Source: Streptomyces flavofungini
GTDB taxonomy: Bacteria > Actinomycetota > Actinomycetes > Streptomycetales > Streptomycetaceae
NCBI RefSeq assembly: GCF_014650815.1
Contig: NZ_BMVR01000001.1
Coordinates: forward strand, 186,001 to 250,000
Reading direction: 5' to 3'
DNA: 64,000 nucleotides
The notes beneath the pieces were generated by a model. That model did not search any database. It worked only from the letters and a program-made list of their open reading frames with translations, and was not told the origin of the DNA. Each line of letters opens with the position of its first letter. The stretch's first letter is position 1. The position numbers and the translations under genes were made by a program. Shown here one piece after another: positions 8,430 through 15,919 of this stretch.

Positions 8430-9232
8430 TGGACAGCAAGGCCACCGGAGCCGCCCTGCTCGACCAGCTTCCGCCGCCGCTGCCCGCCGAGCGCATCGTC
8501 GCGCTCAACCAGCCCAAGGCGGACCTGCACACCCCCCGCTCGTACACCTGGAACGGCTGGTCCTTCGACGTGCCGCCCGGCGTGTTCATACCCGGCTGGA
8601 CCAGCCGCCTCATCCACGAGCGGCTGCTCGACGGCCGCATCGAGACGCGCTTTCGCCGGTACGCGGCGATGGGCGCCGGGCTCGGTGTGGAGGCGGTGGC
8701 GGCGGGCGTGCGCGGGGCCCGTGAGATCTACGCGCTCGACGTGCACCCCGAGAGCGTCGCCACGGCGGCCCGGCACTACGCCCGGCTGGTCGGCGAGCGC
8801 TCGGGCGCGGACCTCGTCCCGGTCGTCGGCGACCTCTTCGCCGGACTGCCCGACGGCGTCCGGCTCGACGTCGTGACGTTCAATCCGCCCGCGGTCAGCC
8901 AGCAGGTCAGCGAGGACCCCGACGTCGTACGCAATGTGTGCGTGGGCGCGCCGCTGCTCGCGCGGTTCTTCGCGCAGCTCGCCGAGCGGGAGCTGCTCGC
9001 GCCGGGCGGTGAGGTGTACGTGATCGTGTCCAACACCGCCGATCTGCGGGCCATCGTCGGGGACGCGCTGGCCAGGGGCTTCACGGCGGAGGTCGACCAT
9101 CTGCACGACTGGGAGGACGGCGTGCTGACGTTCCTCCTCAAGTTCGAGCGCGCGCCCCGGTCCGCTTCCCAGTCCGCCCAGTCCACCCAGGCCGCCCAGC
9201 CCGCCCAGCTCATCCGCGGAGGACTCGCGTGA
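8429..9232 (+). CDS. Class I SAM-dependent methyltransferase with HemK-like NPP motif
   Basis: A 267-residue Rossmann-fold enzyme. The glycine-rich SAM loop (MGAGLG, residues 81-86), the acidic residue after strand 2 (ALDVHPES, Asp104) and the FNPP motif (Asn152-Pro-Pro) are visible. Asn-Pro-Pro is typical of methyltransferases acting on a planar or amide nitrogen, such as the HemK/PrmC group. It lacks the N-terminal helical domain of PrmC and sits inside a small-molecule operon, so release-factor methylation is unlikely. I infer N-methylation (or another SAM-dependent transfer) on an amino-acid-derived chelator. A short Ser/Gln/Ala-rich tail precedes the stop, which overlaps the next GTG start by four bases. 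Confidence 0.75.
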   Translation: MDSKATGAALLDQLPPPLPAERIVALNQPKADLHTPRSYTWNGWSFDVPPGVFIPGWTSRLIHERLLDGRIETRFRRYAAMGAGLGVEAVAAGVRGAREIYALDVHPESVATAARHYARLVGERSGADLVPVVGDLFAGLPDGVRLDVVTFNPPAVSQQVSEDPDVVRNVCVGAPLLARFFAQLAERELLAPGGEVYVIVSNTADLRAIVGDALARGFTAEVDHLHDWEDGVLTFLLKFERAPRSASQSAQSTQAAQPAQLIRGGLA

Positions 9233-10050
9233 AGACCGTCGACGAACTCCTGTCCGCCGTACTCTCCGGTGAACTCGGCCCCGATCCGGCCGAGTTGACC
9301 GCGACCAGCGTGTTCTGGATCCACCACGGCACGCGTCTCGCGGGCGGCGATGTCACCTACCTCAACCAGTACGTCCTCGTGCGCGTCGGCGGGGCCTTCG
9401 GCGGCTGCGCCTTCGAGGCGGGCGAGATCGACCCGGCCATCTGCCGGGACGCGTCGGGCAGTTCGCTGGCCACGCTGCTCCGGGAGGCGCCGAGGGCGCT
9501 GCGGACGGCCGCGCTCGACGCGTACCTGGCCGCCGTCGCCCCGCACCGCGAGGCCCCCGGAGCCGAGCCGGTGACGCTGCCCGCGGGTCCGCCGGAGGTC
9601 CGCGCGGTGGCGCGGGACACGGCCATCGCGGGCCTCCTCGACATCGCGCCGGGCGCCAGGGTCGCGCTGATCGGCGTCGTCAACCCGCTCGTCGCGGCGA
9701 TCCGCGAGCGCGGCGGCGATCCGCTGCCCTGCGACCTCAATCTGCGCACGACCCAGTGGGGCGACCCCGTCAGCGACGACATGCACGAGGTGCTCGCCGC
9801 GGCCGACGCCGTCGTCGCCACCGGCATGACCCTCAGCAACGGCACCTTCGACACGATCCTCGCCCGCTGCCGCGAACGCGGCGTGCCGCTGATCGTGTAC
9901 GCGCAGTCGGGCAGCGCGGTGGCCCGGGCGTTCCTGGGCGCGGGGGTGACCGCGCTGTCCGCGGAGCCGTTCCCGTTCTCCCAGTTCAGCGCCGAGCCGA
10001 CGGCGCTGTACCGGTACCGGGCGGCGCCGCGTGCGAAGGGCGGGTCGTGA
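9229..10050 (+). CDS. DUF4213/DUF364 'heavy-metal chelation' family protein
   Basis: A 273-residue protein of the DUF4213-DUF364 type. The N-terminal part (residues 1-75) resembles the enolase-N-like DUF4213 domain (TSVFWIHHGTRLAGGDVTYLN). The C-terminal Rossmann-like DUF364 domain contains VALIGVVNPLVAAI (about 140-153), VVATGMTLSNGTFD and a late strand-loop with PFPFSQF. The family is annotated in Pfam only as putative heavy-metal chelation, and no reaction is established to my knowledge. The GTG start and the stop both overlap neighbours by four bases (GTGA), placing it firmly in the operon. It may build or load the metal ligand; that is inference from context. Confidence 0.75.
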   Translation: MKTVDELLSAVLSGELGPDPAELTATSVFWIHHGTRLAGGDVTYLNQYVLVRVGGAFGGCAFEAGEIDPAICRDASGSSLATLLREAPRALRTAALDAYLAAVAPHREAPGAEPVTLPAGPPEVRAVARDTAIAGLLDIAPGARVALIGVVNPLVAAIRERGGDPLPCDLNLRTTQWGDPVSDDMHEVLAAADAVVATGMTLSNGTFDTILARCRERGVPLIVYAQSGSAVARAFLGAGVTALSAEPFPFSQFSAEPTALYRYRAAPRAKGGS

Positions 10051-11222
10051 CGAACCGGGCGCCGAAGGACGGCCCCGGGACGGGCACGGGCACGACCCCC
10101 GGCACGGGCACCACCCCCGGCACCGGCACCGGCCACGCCGCCTGTCACCACGGCGAGATCCTGCAGGGCGTCTTCCTCGACGACCACGGGCGGCGCCGCG
10201 CCGGTCTGGTCACCCTGCCGATGGCCGCCCTCGGCACCCGCGCGGAGTTCGTACGCCGCCCGGGGGCCGAGGACGTGACGGTGCTGCCCGCCGACCGCAC
10301 CAAGGCGCTGCGGGCCGCCACGTACGCGATGGCGGAGTGCGCGACGCACTGCCAGGAGCCGTTGTGCGGCGGCGAGTTGAGGCTCACGGGCGCCATCCCC
10401 GTGGGCCTCGGCATGGGCTCGTCGAGCAGTGATGTGATCGCCGCGGTGCGCGCGGTCGCGGACGCGTTCGGCGTGCGCCTCGCGCCGGAGGCCATCGCGC
10501 GGCTCGCGGTGCGCGCCGAGCGGGCGTCGGACCCGCTGATGCTGGACGGCCGCCCGCTCCTGTTCGCCCAGCGGGAGGGCCGGGTCCTTGAGGAGCTCGG
10601 CGCCGCGCTGCCGCCCGCGGTCGTCGTCGGCTGCGCGCTCGGCGGCGGGCGGCCGGTGGACACCCTCGCGCTGCCGACGCGCGGGTACGACGACGAGGAC
10701 GTGCGCGCGTACGAGCGGCTGCGCGCCCTGCTGCGGCGGGCCGTCGCCACGGCGGATCCGGTGCTGCTCGGCCATGTCGCGACCGAGAGCGCCCGGCGCG
10801 GCCAACGCGTGCTTCCGCACGAGGAGTTCGGGGAGCTGACGGCGATCGCGGGCCGGGTCGGCGCGGTGGGCGTGCAGGTCGCGCACAGCGGCAATGTGGC
10901 GGGCCTGCTGTTCGACCCGGCGGCGCCGGACCTGCGGGGTCGGCTGCGCCGCTGCTCCCAGGCGCTCGCGGCGGCGGGCATCCCGGCGACGTACACCTTC
11001 GCGACGACCTCGCAGGGCTCCACCCCGCACGCCCCGCGCCTTCCGCCCCGTTCCCCCATCCCCTGCCCGAGTTCACCCATCAGCGAGGAGCCCACCCATG
11101 GACGAGAGGTCCGAGAGGGACGAGAGGTCCGAGAGAGCCGAGACGGACGAGCACATCGCGGAGGCGATCGGCCGCCCCGACCTGATACGTGTCGACGAGG
11201 GGCTCATCTGCCTGCGCTTTGA
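10047..11222 (+). CDS. PduX-like GHMP kinase
   Basis: A 391-residue small-molecule kinase. After a low-complexity Gly/Thr/Pro stretch (residues 11-29) comes the PduX-type N-terminal motif CHHGEILQG (33-41), then the GHMP phosphate loop GLGMGSSSS (120-128) and a C-terminal GHMP domain with VAHSGNVAGLLFD. PduX phosphorylates L-threonine; this enzyme could activate the hydroxyl of Thr, Ser, homoserine or a related amino acid as a leaving group for the downstream PLP enzyme. The GTG start overlaps the DUF364 stop. The frame runs 125 bases into the next gene; the last 40 residues are Arg-rich and unlike a folded domain, so the ancestral stop was probably earlier. Confidence 0.78.
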   Translation: MTNRAPKDGPGTGTGTTPGTGTTPGTGTGHAACHHGEILQGVFLDDHGRRRAGLVTLPMAALGTRAEFVRRPGAEDVTVLPADRTKALRAATYAMAECATHCQEPLCGGELRLTGAIPVGLGMGSSSSDVIAAVRAVADAFGVRLAPEAIARLAVRAERASDPLMLDGRPLLFAQREGRVLEELGAALPPAVVVGCALGGGRPVDTLALPTRGYDDEDVRAYERLRALLRRAVATADPVLLGHVATESARRGQRVLPHEEFGELTAIAGRVGAVGVQVAHSGNVAGLLFDPAAPDLRGRLRRCSQALAAAGIPATYTFATTSQGSTPHAPRLPPRSPIPCPSSPISEEPTHGREVREGREVRESRDGRAHRGGDRPPRPDTCRRGAHLPAL

Positions 11223-12177
11223 GACCATGAAGGTGGTGTCGGCGCTCGCCGCGGTCCGCCATCTGCTCGACACCGGCGCGGTGCGCCGCGGCGACACCCT
11301 CCTCGACAGCTCCAGCGGCATCTACGCGTACGCCCTCGCCCTGGCCTGCCACCGCTACGGCATGCGCTGCCACATCATCGGCTCCACCACCGTCGACCAC
11401 ACCCTGCGCACCCAACTCGACATCCTGGGCGCCCACTTGGAGCAGATGCCGCCGAGCGCCGACCTGAAGCTGGACCAGAAGCGGCGGGTCGCCCGCGTGC
11501 ACGAGATCCTGCGCGCGCACCCCGAGTACCACTGGATGCGGCAGTACCACGACGACATCCACTATCTCGGCTACCGCGCGATCGCCGACCGCGTCCGCGC
11601 GGCGGCCCCCGCGGACGGCTCGCCGCTCACGCTGGTCGGCGGGGTCGGCTCGGGCGCGTCGACGGGCGCCCTGGCCCGCTATCTGCGTGCGGACGGCGCG
11701 GGCCCGGTGCGGCTCGCGGGCGTGCAGCCCTTCGGCAGCGTCACGTTCGGCAGCGAGCACGTGGCCGACCCGGAGATCATCATCGCGGGGATCGGCAGCT
11801 CGATCCCGTTCGCCAACGTGTCGCACGCCGCGTACGACACCGTCCACTGGCTGTCGTTCGACACCGCCCTCTCCGGCAGCGTCGCCCTGCTGCGCCGCCA
11901 CGCCGTCTTCGCGGGCCTGTCCACCGGCGCGAGCTACGCGGCGGCCCGCTGGGAACACGCCCAGGTCCCCGGCGGCACCACGGTGTTCCTCGCCGCCGAC
12001 ACCGGCCACCGCTACGTCGACACGGTCTTCGCCCGGCACGCCGGTGCCGCCGACCTCGACGACCTGGCGCCCCGCTCGGTGTCGTCCCTGGACGAGCTCG
12101 CGCTGCCGTGGTCGCGGATGGAGTGGGACGGCGCGGGGGCGCCCGCCCGGGCGGAGGCGGCGTTCGGGGCCGCTTAG
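11098..12177 (+). CDS. Cysteine-synthase-fold PLP-dependent enzyme
   Basis: A 359-residue fold-type II PLP enzyme. The likely Schiff-base lysine is Lys45 in FETMKVVSAL; the substrate loop normally written TSGNTG appears as DSSSGIY (72-78), and the phosphate-binding glycine loop is GGVGSGASTGA (183-193). The family carries out beta- or gamma-replacement or elimination on activated Ser/Thr/homoserine; SbnA in staphyloferrin B synthesis uses O-phosphoserine. Here the preceding kinase gene could supply the phosphorylated substrate. The ATG at 11098 follows GAGGAG with good spacing but lies 125 bases inside the kinase frame. The altered loop means it need not be a cysteine synthase. It is the last enzyme gene of the operon. 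Confidence 0.8.
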   Translation: MDERSERDERSERAETDEHIAEAIGRPDLIRVDEGLICLRFETMKVVSALAAVRHLLDTGAVRRGDTLLDSSSGIYAYALALACHRYGMRCHIIGSTTVDHTLRTQLDILGAHLEQMPPSADLKLDQKRRVARVHEILRAHPEYHWMRQYHDDIHYLGYRAIADRVRAAAPADGSPLTLVGGVGSGASTGALARYLRADGAGPVRLAGVQPFGSVTFGSEHVADPEIIIAGIGSSIPFANVSHAAYDTVHWLSFDTALSGSVALLRRHAVFAGLSTGASYAAARWEHAQVPGGTTVFLAADTGHRYVDTVFARHAGAADLDDLAPRSVSSLDELALPWSRMEWDGAGAPARAEAAFGAA

Positions 12178-12269
12178 GGGTGGCTCGGGCGGCCCTCCGA
12201 GGTCAGGTCCCTGGTTTGGCATGATCAAGGGAGGGCCGGGCCGGGGCAGTGCGGGGAGGAGGGCTGGGC

Positions 12270-13250
12270 GTGGGTGCGGGCGTGAGTGCGGGCATGGGCG
12301 TGGGCCCGGGTCTGGGTATGAGCCCGGGCAGCCAGGACCGCGATGACTTCCGTGATCGTGCTGACCTCGGCGCCCTCCTCGCCGTCACCCGGCGGCTGAT
12401 CGACCTGGACTCCACCGGGGGCGGGGCCGCCGCCGTCCCCCTGGTGCGGGCGGTCGTGCGCGAGGTGCCCGAGGTGACCGCCGCCCCCGCCGCCCTCGCG
12501 GGTGCGGGCAGCGACCGGCTCGCGGTGCTCGCGGAGTTGTGCGAGGTGATCGGCTGGATCCTGTTCGACGCGGGGCACCACGGCGCCGCCCACCGGATGA
12601 ACGCCCGCGCGCTCGCCCTCGCCGAGCTCTGCGGCGACCGCTGGACGGCCCGCCTCACACTGCTCAACGACAGCATGCTCCTCGCCCACACCGGCCACCC
12701 CCGCGCCGCCCGCACGGCCGCCGCCCGCGCCCGGGGCCCGCGCCCGCTGCCGCCCCGGGTGGCGAGCCTGGTCCTGCTCCGCGAGGCCCACGCGACGGCG
12801 ATGCTCGGCGCCCGCCGCGAACCCCTGGCCCTCCTGACCCGCGCCGAGAGCCGCTTCCTCGACGGCGTCTCGCGCCACGACCCGGCGTGGGCCTGGTGGA
12901 TCGACGAGGGGGAACTCACCGGCCACCGGGGCTGGATCAGATCCCGGCTACGGGACTTCACCCGCGCCATCCCCCTCCTGCGCGGCGCCGCCACGGCCCC
13001 CGGCCCGTCCTACCGCCACCTGTTCACCGCCCACCTCCTGGCCGCCCTGACCGGCGCCGGTGCCTGGTCCGACGCGGAGACACTGATCACGGACCTCGCC
13101 CCGCGGGTCACCGGCATCGGCTCGGCGCGCACCGTCGAGGCCCTGTGGGGCACAGCGCGGCGGCTGTACGGCGACGACCGCGCACCGGCGTCCGCGCGGG
13201 ACGCGGCGGTGCACCTCATGGAGTGCCTGGGGCAGCCCCCGACCACCTAA
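12270..13250 (+). CDS. TPR-like protein resembling the C-terminal half of XRE regulators
   Basis: This 326-residue protein is nearly all helical. Helix pairs such as LAELCEVIGWILFDAGHHGAAH and RMNARALALAELCGDRWTARL resemble the TPR-like sensor half found behind XRE-type DNA-binding domains in many Streptomyces regulators. No helix-turn-helix is visible: the N-terminus is a Gly/Met/Val-rich stretch. I chose the GTG at 12270 because GGAGGAGGG lies 7 bases upstream; in-frame starts at 12249 or 12294 are possible. It begins 92 bases after the PLP-enzyme stop on the same strand and may be a coupled sensor, but that is unproven. Its stop overlaps the convergent FHA gene by four bases. Confidence 0.6.
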   Translation: MGAGVSAGMGVGPGLGMSPGSQDRDDFRDRADLGALLAVTRRLIDLDSTGGGAAAVPLVRAVVREVPEVTAAPAALAGAGSDRLAVLAELCEVIGWILFDAGHHGAAHRMNARALALAELCGDRWTARLTLLNDSMLLAHTGHPRAARTAAARARGPRPLPPRVASLVLLREAHATAMLGARREPLALLTRAESRFLDGVSRHDPAWAWWIDEGELTGHRGWIRSRLRDFTRAIPLLRGAATAPGPSYRHLFTAHLLAALTGAGAWSDAETLITDLAPRVTGIGSARTVEALWGTARRLYGDDRAPASARDAAVHLMECLGQPPTT

Positions 13251-14467
13251 CCCGCAGGGCCCTCACCAGCACCGCCCCCATCGTCACCCTCGTCATCACT
13301 CCCCTCATCACCCCTCTCGTCATCCCCGTCGTCGTCCATCAGGCACAGGTCCGGCGGGACGAGGGTCGTCGACTCGACGAGTCCCCGCAGCAGGTTGTGC
13401 AGGAGGCTGTTGTCGGAGGGGCGGCCGAGGGAGTTGTCGTGCAGGAGCGCGTGCGGGAAGCCGCTGTCGTGCAGCCGCCGCCGGACGACCTCGACGCGGT
13501 ACTCGATCCGGCGCTCGCCCCAGTTGCCGTCGGGCCGCAGATAGGCGAGCTGCTCCGCGGCCCGGCTGTACGTCAGGGGGCGCGGCCCCTCCTCGTACAG
13601 CAGGTACTCCTGTCCGAGGACGACGAGCAGCAGCCGCTCGTCGTCGTCGAGCGCCCACCGCCTGGGCGGCACGGTCTCCGCACTGCGGCGTGCGACGAGG
13701 CCCGGGTCGTCGGGGCCGGTCACGTACAGCTCCACGAGGTGCTCGCGGTAGCCGGAGCCGCGGACGAACAGCGGGGTGTAGCCGGTGGCGATCGGCTCCG
13801 GCTCGGTGCTGGCGTGCAGCATGCGGCCGCGGGGCAGCCGGACGAGCTGCTGCCCGGTGTTGCGCAGCCACCACTGGTGCCCCCGGTACGTCAGCTCCCC
13901 GTGCCGACGGCTCACCATCAGGTCGTGCTCGCCGACGGCCAGGGCGACCTCCGGCAACTCCCCGCGCCCGAACGCCAGCGTCAGCCCCTGCCGCGGGGGC
14001 ACCTTGACGGCGCCGGTCACCGAGCGGGCGTGCAGGGTGCCGGGGCGAGCGGGTGCGACGCCACGCGCGAGGGTGGCGTTACGGGCGGGGCTGCTTGGGC
14101 GGGGCGGGGCTTGGCGGTTGGCGGCTTGGCGGTTGGCGGCTTGGCGGTTCGCGGACTGGCGGTTGGCGGCTTGGCGGTTCGCGGACTGGCTGGTTGTGGC
14201 CTCGGGGTTCGTGGGCTGGCTGGTCGGGTCCTCGGGGTTCGCGGCCTGGCTGGCTGTGGCCTGGCGGTTCGCGGCCTCGCGGTCCGTGGCCTGGCGGTCC
14301 GTGGCCTGGCTGTCCGTGGCCTCGGGGTTCATGGCCTGGCTGGTCGCGGCCTCGCTGCCCGTGGCCTGCCTCTTCGCGGCCGCGCGGTCCGCGGCCTCAC
14401 GGTTCATGGCCTCGCGGTTCATGGCCTGCCTCTTCGTGGCTTCGCTGTTCGTGGCCTCGCTGGTCAT
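13247..14467 (-). CDS. FHA-domain protein with long N-terminal pentapeptide-like repeat
   Basis: A 406-residue protein. Residues 1 to about 125 are a degenerate five-residue repeat of the form N-R-Q/E-A-A/T (around 24 units; ANRQA is commonest), highly polar and probably extended or helical. Around residues 165-215 is an FHA-like phosphothreonine-recognition domain with FGRG, VSRRHGEL and a following N-T-G. The C-terminal part contains ALDDDERLLLVVLGQEYL and a helical region resembling the winged-helix-like domain seen behind actinobacterial FHA modules, then an acidic Asp/Glu/Gly tail. The start is the ATG at 14467 after GGGAGA; the frame is open upstream to 14587. A role in Ser/Thr-kinase signalling is plausible but not shown. 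Confidence 0.7.
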   Translation of the reverse strand: MTSEATNSEATKRQAMNREAMNREAADRAAAKRQATGSEAATSQAMNPEATDSQATDRQATDREAANRQATASQAANPEDPTSQPTNPEATTSQSANRQAANRQSANRQAANRQAANRQAPPRPSSPARNATLARGVAPARPGTLHARSVTGAVKVPPRQGLTLAFGRGELPEVALAVGEHDLMVSRRHGELTYRGHQWWLRNTGQQLVRLPRGRMLHASTEPEPIATGYTPLFVRGSGYREHLVELYVTGPDDPGLVARRSAETVPPRRWALDDDERLLLVVLGQEYLLYEEGPRPLTYSRAAEQLAYLRPDGNWGERRIEYRVEVVRRRLHDSGFPHALLHDNSLGRPSDNSLLHNLLRGLVESTTLVPPDLCLMDDDGDDERGDEGSDDEGDDGGGAGEGPAG

Positions 14468-14632
14468 GGTCGGTCTCCCGTCGGCCGCGCTCGTGGCGCC
14501 CGGGTGCGCGTCCCCCGCCGCCCCGCGCCTTCCCGTCAGTGTGCGCCAGCGGTCCGGGACCCCTCCCGAAGGCCCGCCGGGGCCCACAGCCCCCGGCCCG
14601 GCCCGCCCAATGTGCCCTAGTCGGCGTGGAGT

Positions 14633-15514
14633 TCAGCCACCGCCGCACCCGCGAAGGTGGTGGCGAGACGGCGCAGCCGCTTGTCGGAGGGGTCGCCGCC
14701 GACGGTGACGTTCACGGTCTCGACCTCTCCTGCGAAGCACTTCGGCCACGGCGACGACGGCCGCGCAGACCACCCCCGGCACCACCATGATCATCACGGG
14801 GGACAGCAGGGCGGCCGCGGGCCCGTCGAGGTCGTCCAGGGCGCCGCCGAGCAGCAGCGCGACGAAGGCGACGGCGGTGACGACCATCGCGCCCGCTCCG
14901 GCGGCGATGCCCCGCAGCCACGCGCTGTTGCGGTCGGTGGAGCGGCGCGCCCGCGCGATCCGGGCGGCGGCCTCGGGCAGCGCCGCCCAGTCGGGGCCCC
15001 GCCGCAGCTCCCACAGGGCGCGCAGCTCGCGTACGTCCTCGTGCAGGGCGAAGAGGTTGCGGCTGTTGACGTGGGGCAGCAGGACCTGGTGGCCCTGGCG
15101 GTCGTAGAGGTGGACGAACTCCCGCGCCACACCGGCGTCGACGGCCGCCGCCGGGTTGCCCTCGACCTCGATGGCCTGCACGTCCCGCCACGCGACGAAG
15201 CGCCCGCCGAACGGCCCCCGCGCCTCGACGCCTTCGGGCCCGGTGAGGGTGGCGCTGCGCCGGAACGCGACGCGCGTCAGGGCGTACAGCACCACGAGCA
15301 GCACCGGCAGCCCCAGGAGCACCCACAGCGGCGCCCCGGTCCGCGCCAGTTGCGCGAGCCCGGCGGTGATCCCCACCAGGCCGAGCCCCGGCAGCCCGAG
15401 CCCCCGCGCGCCCATCCCGACCCGGTACTCGGGATAGTGCACGCCCCCGTTCCCGGGCCCACACCCGCTCCCGGACCCCCGCCCGCTCCCGGGCCCACAC
15501 CCGTCATCCGCCAT
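14633..15514 (-). CDS. PH-domain-like membrane protein
   Basis: A 293-residue protein with a Gly/Cys-rich N-terminus, two adjacent hydrophobic segments (about residues 35-80), a soluble domain resembling bacterial PH domains (GPEGVEARGPFGGRFVAWRDVQAIEV, then FVHLYDRQGHQVLLPHVN) and two further hydrophobic segments (about 210-265). It ends in a highly basic tail. This matches small actinobacterial membrane proteins annotated as PH-domain-containing; no function is established for them. The start is the ATG at 15514; an ATG 20 codons upstream is also in frame. It lies 165 bases upstream of the FHA gene on the same strand. Confidence 0.6.
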   Translation of the reverse strand: MADDGCGPGSGRGSGSGCGPGNGGVHYPEYRVGMGARGLGLPGLGLVGITAGLAQLARTGAPLWVLLGLPVLLVVLYALTRVAFRRSATLTGPEGVEARGPFGGRFVAWRDVQAIEVEGNPAAAVDAGVAREFVHLYDRQGHQVLLPHVNSRNLFALHEDVRELRALWELRRGPDWAALPEAAARIARARRSTDRNSAWLRGIAAGAGAMVVTAVAFVALLLGGALDDLDGPAAALLSPVMIMVVPGVVCAAVVAVAEVLRRRGRDRERHRRRRPLRQAAAPSRHHLRGCGGG

Positions 15515-15919
15515 CGATCCCACCTGTCGACCTCGTCCTCTCCCTCGCCTCGAACCGCTCACCGCGGACGGCACGCTAGGGGGAGCGGCCCGGGACGGGT
15601 CCCGCGCTGCCCGGAAGAACGACCGGCCCCGCGCAGCACCTCGTACGTGGCGAAGCCGCCCGCGCCGGTCAGGTTGCTGAAGCGCCCGTGTGCTCCAACG
15701 TTCACGGGGTGCCGCGGTGCGGACGGGCCGTGTGCGCGACGCGGAACGTCCGTGCGGGGCAGGACGGTCCCGGCCGCGGCCGACGGCGTCGGCGGACCGG
15801 TCCCCGGGCCCCCGGCCCGGAGGCAGGGCCTTTCAGGTGAAACGTGCGCTTAACGCCTTGTCGTAGCGGTCGAATCCGCCCCCCACCAGCCCACAGTTGA
15901 CGCGTCCTCAGGTCCCCTC
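15515..15919. other. Gene-free 405-bp interval between divergent genes
   Basis: This stretch separates the leftward PH-domain gene from the rightward surface-protein gene. I see no convincing reading frame, RNA gene, repeat or clear operator; it presumably carries the two divergent promoters. Confidence 0.4.

Noticed and set aside
11098..12177. Naming the PLP enzyme cysteine synthase
   Set aside because: The substrate loop is DSSSGIY instead of TSGNTG and the operon context is not sulphur assimilation, so the specific name is not justified.
12539..14620. A 693-codon rightward open frame with GLAVRGLAV repeats
   Set aside because: The repeats are the antisense of the FHA-protein NRQA repeat. 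The leftward frame has the FHA motifs and a plausible start.
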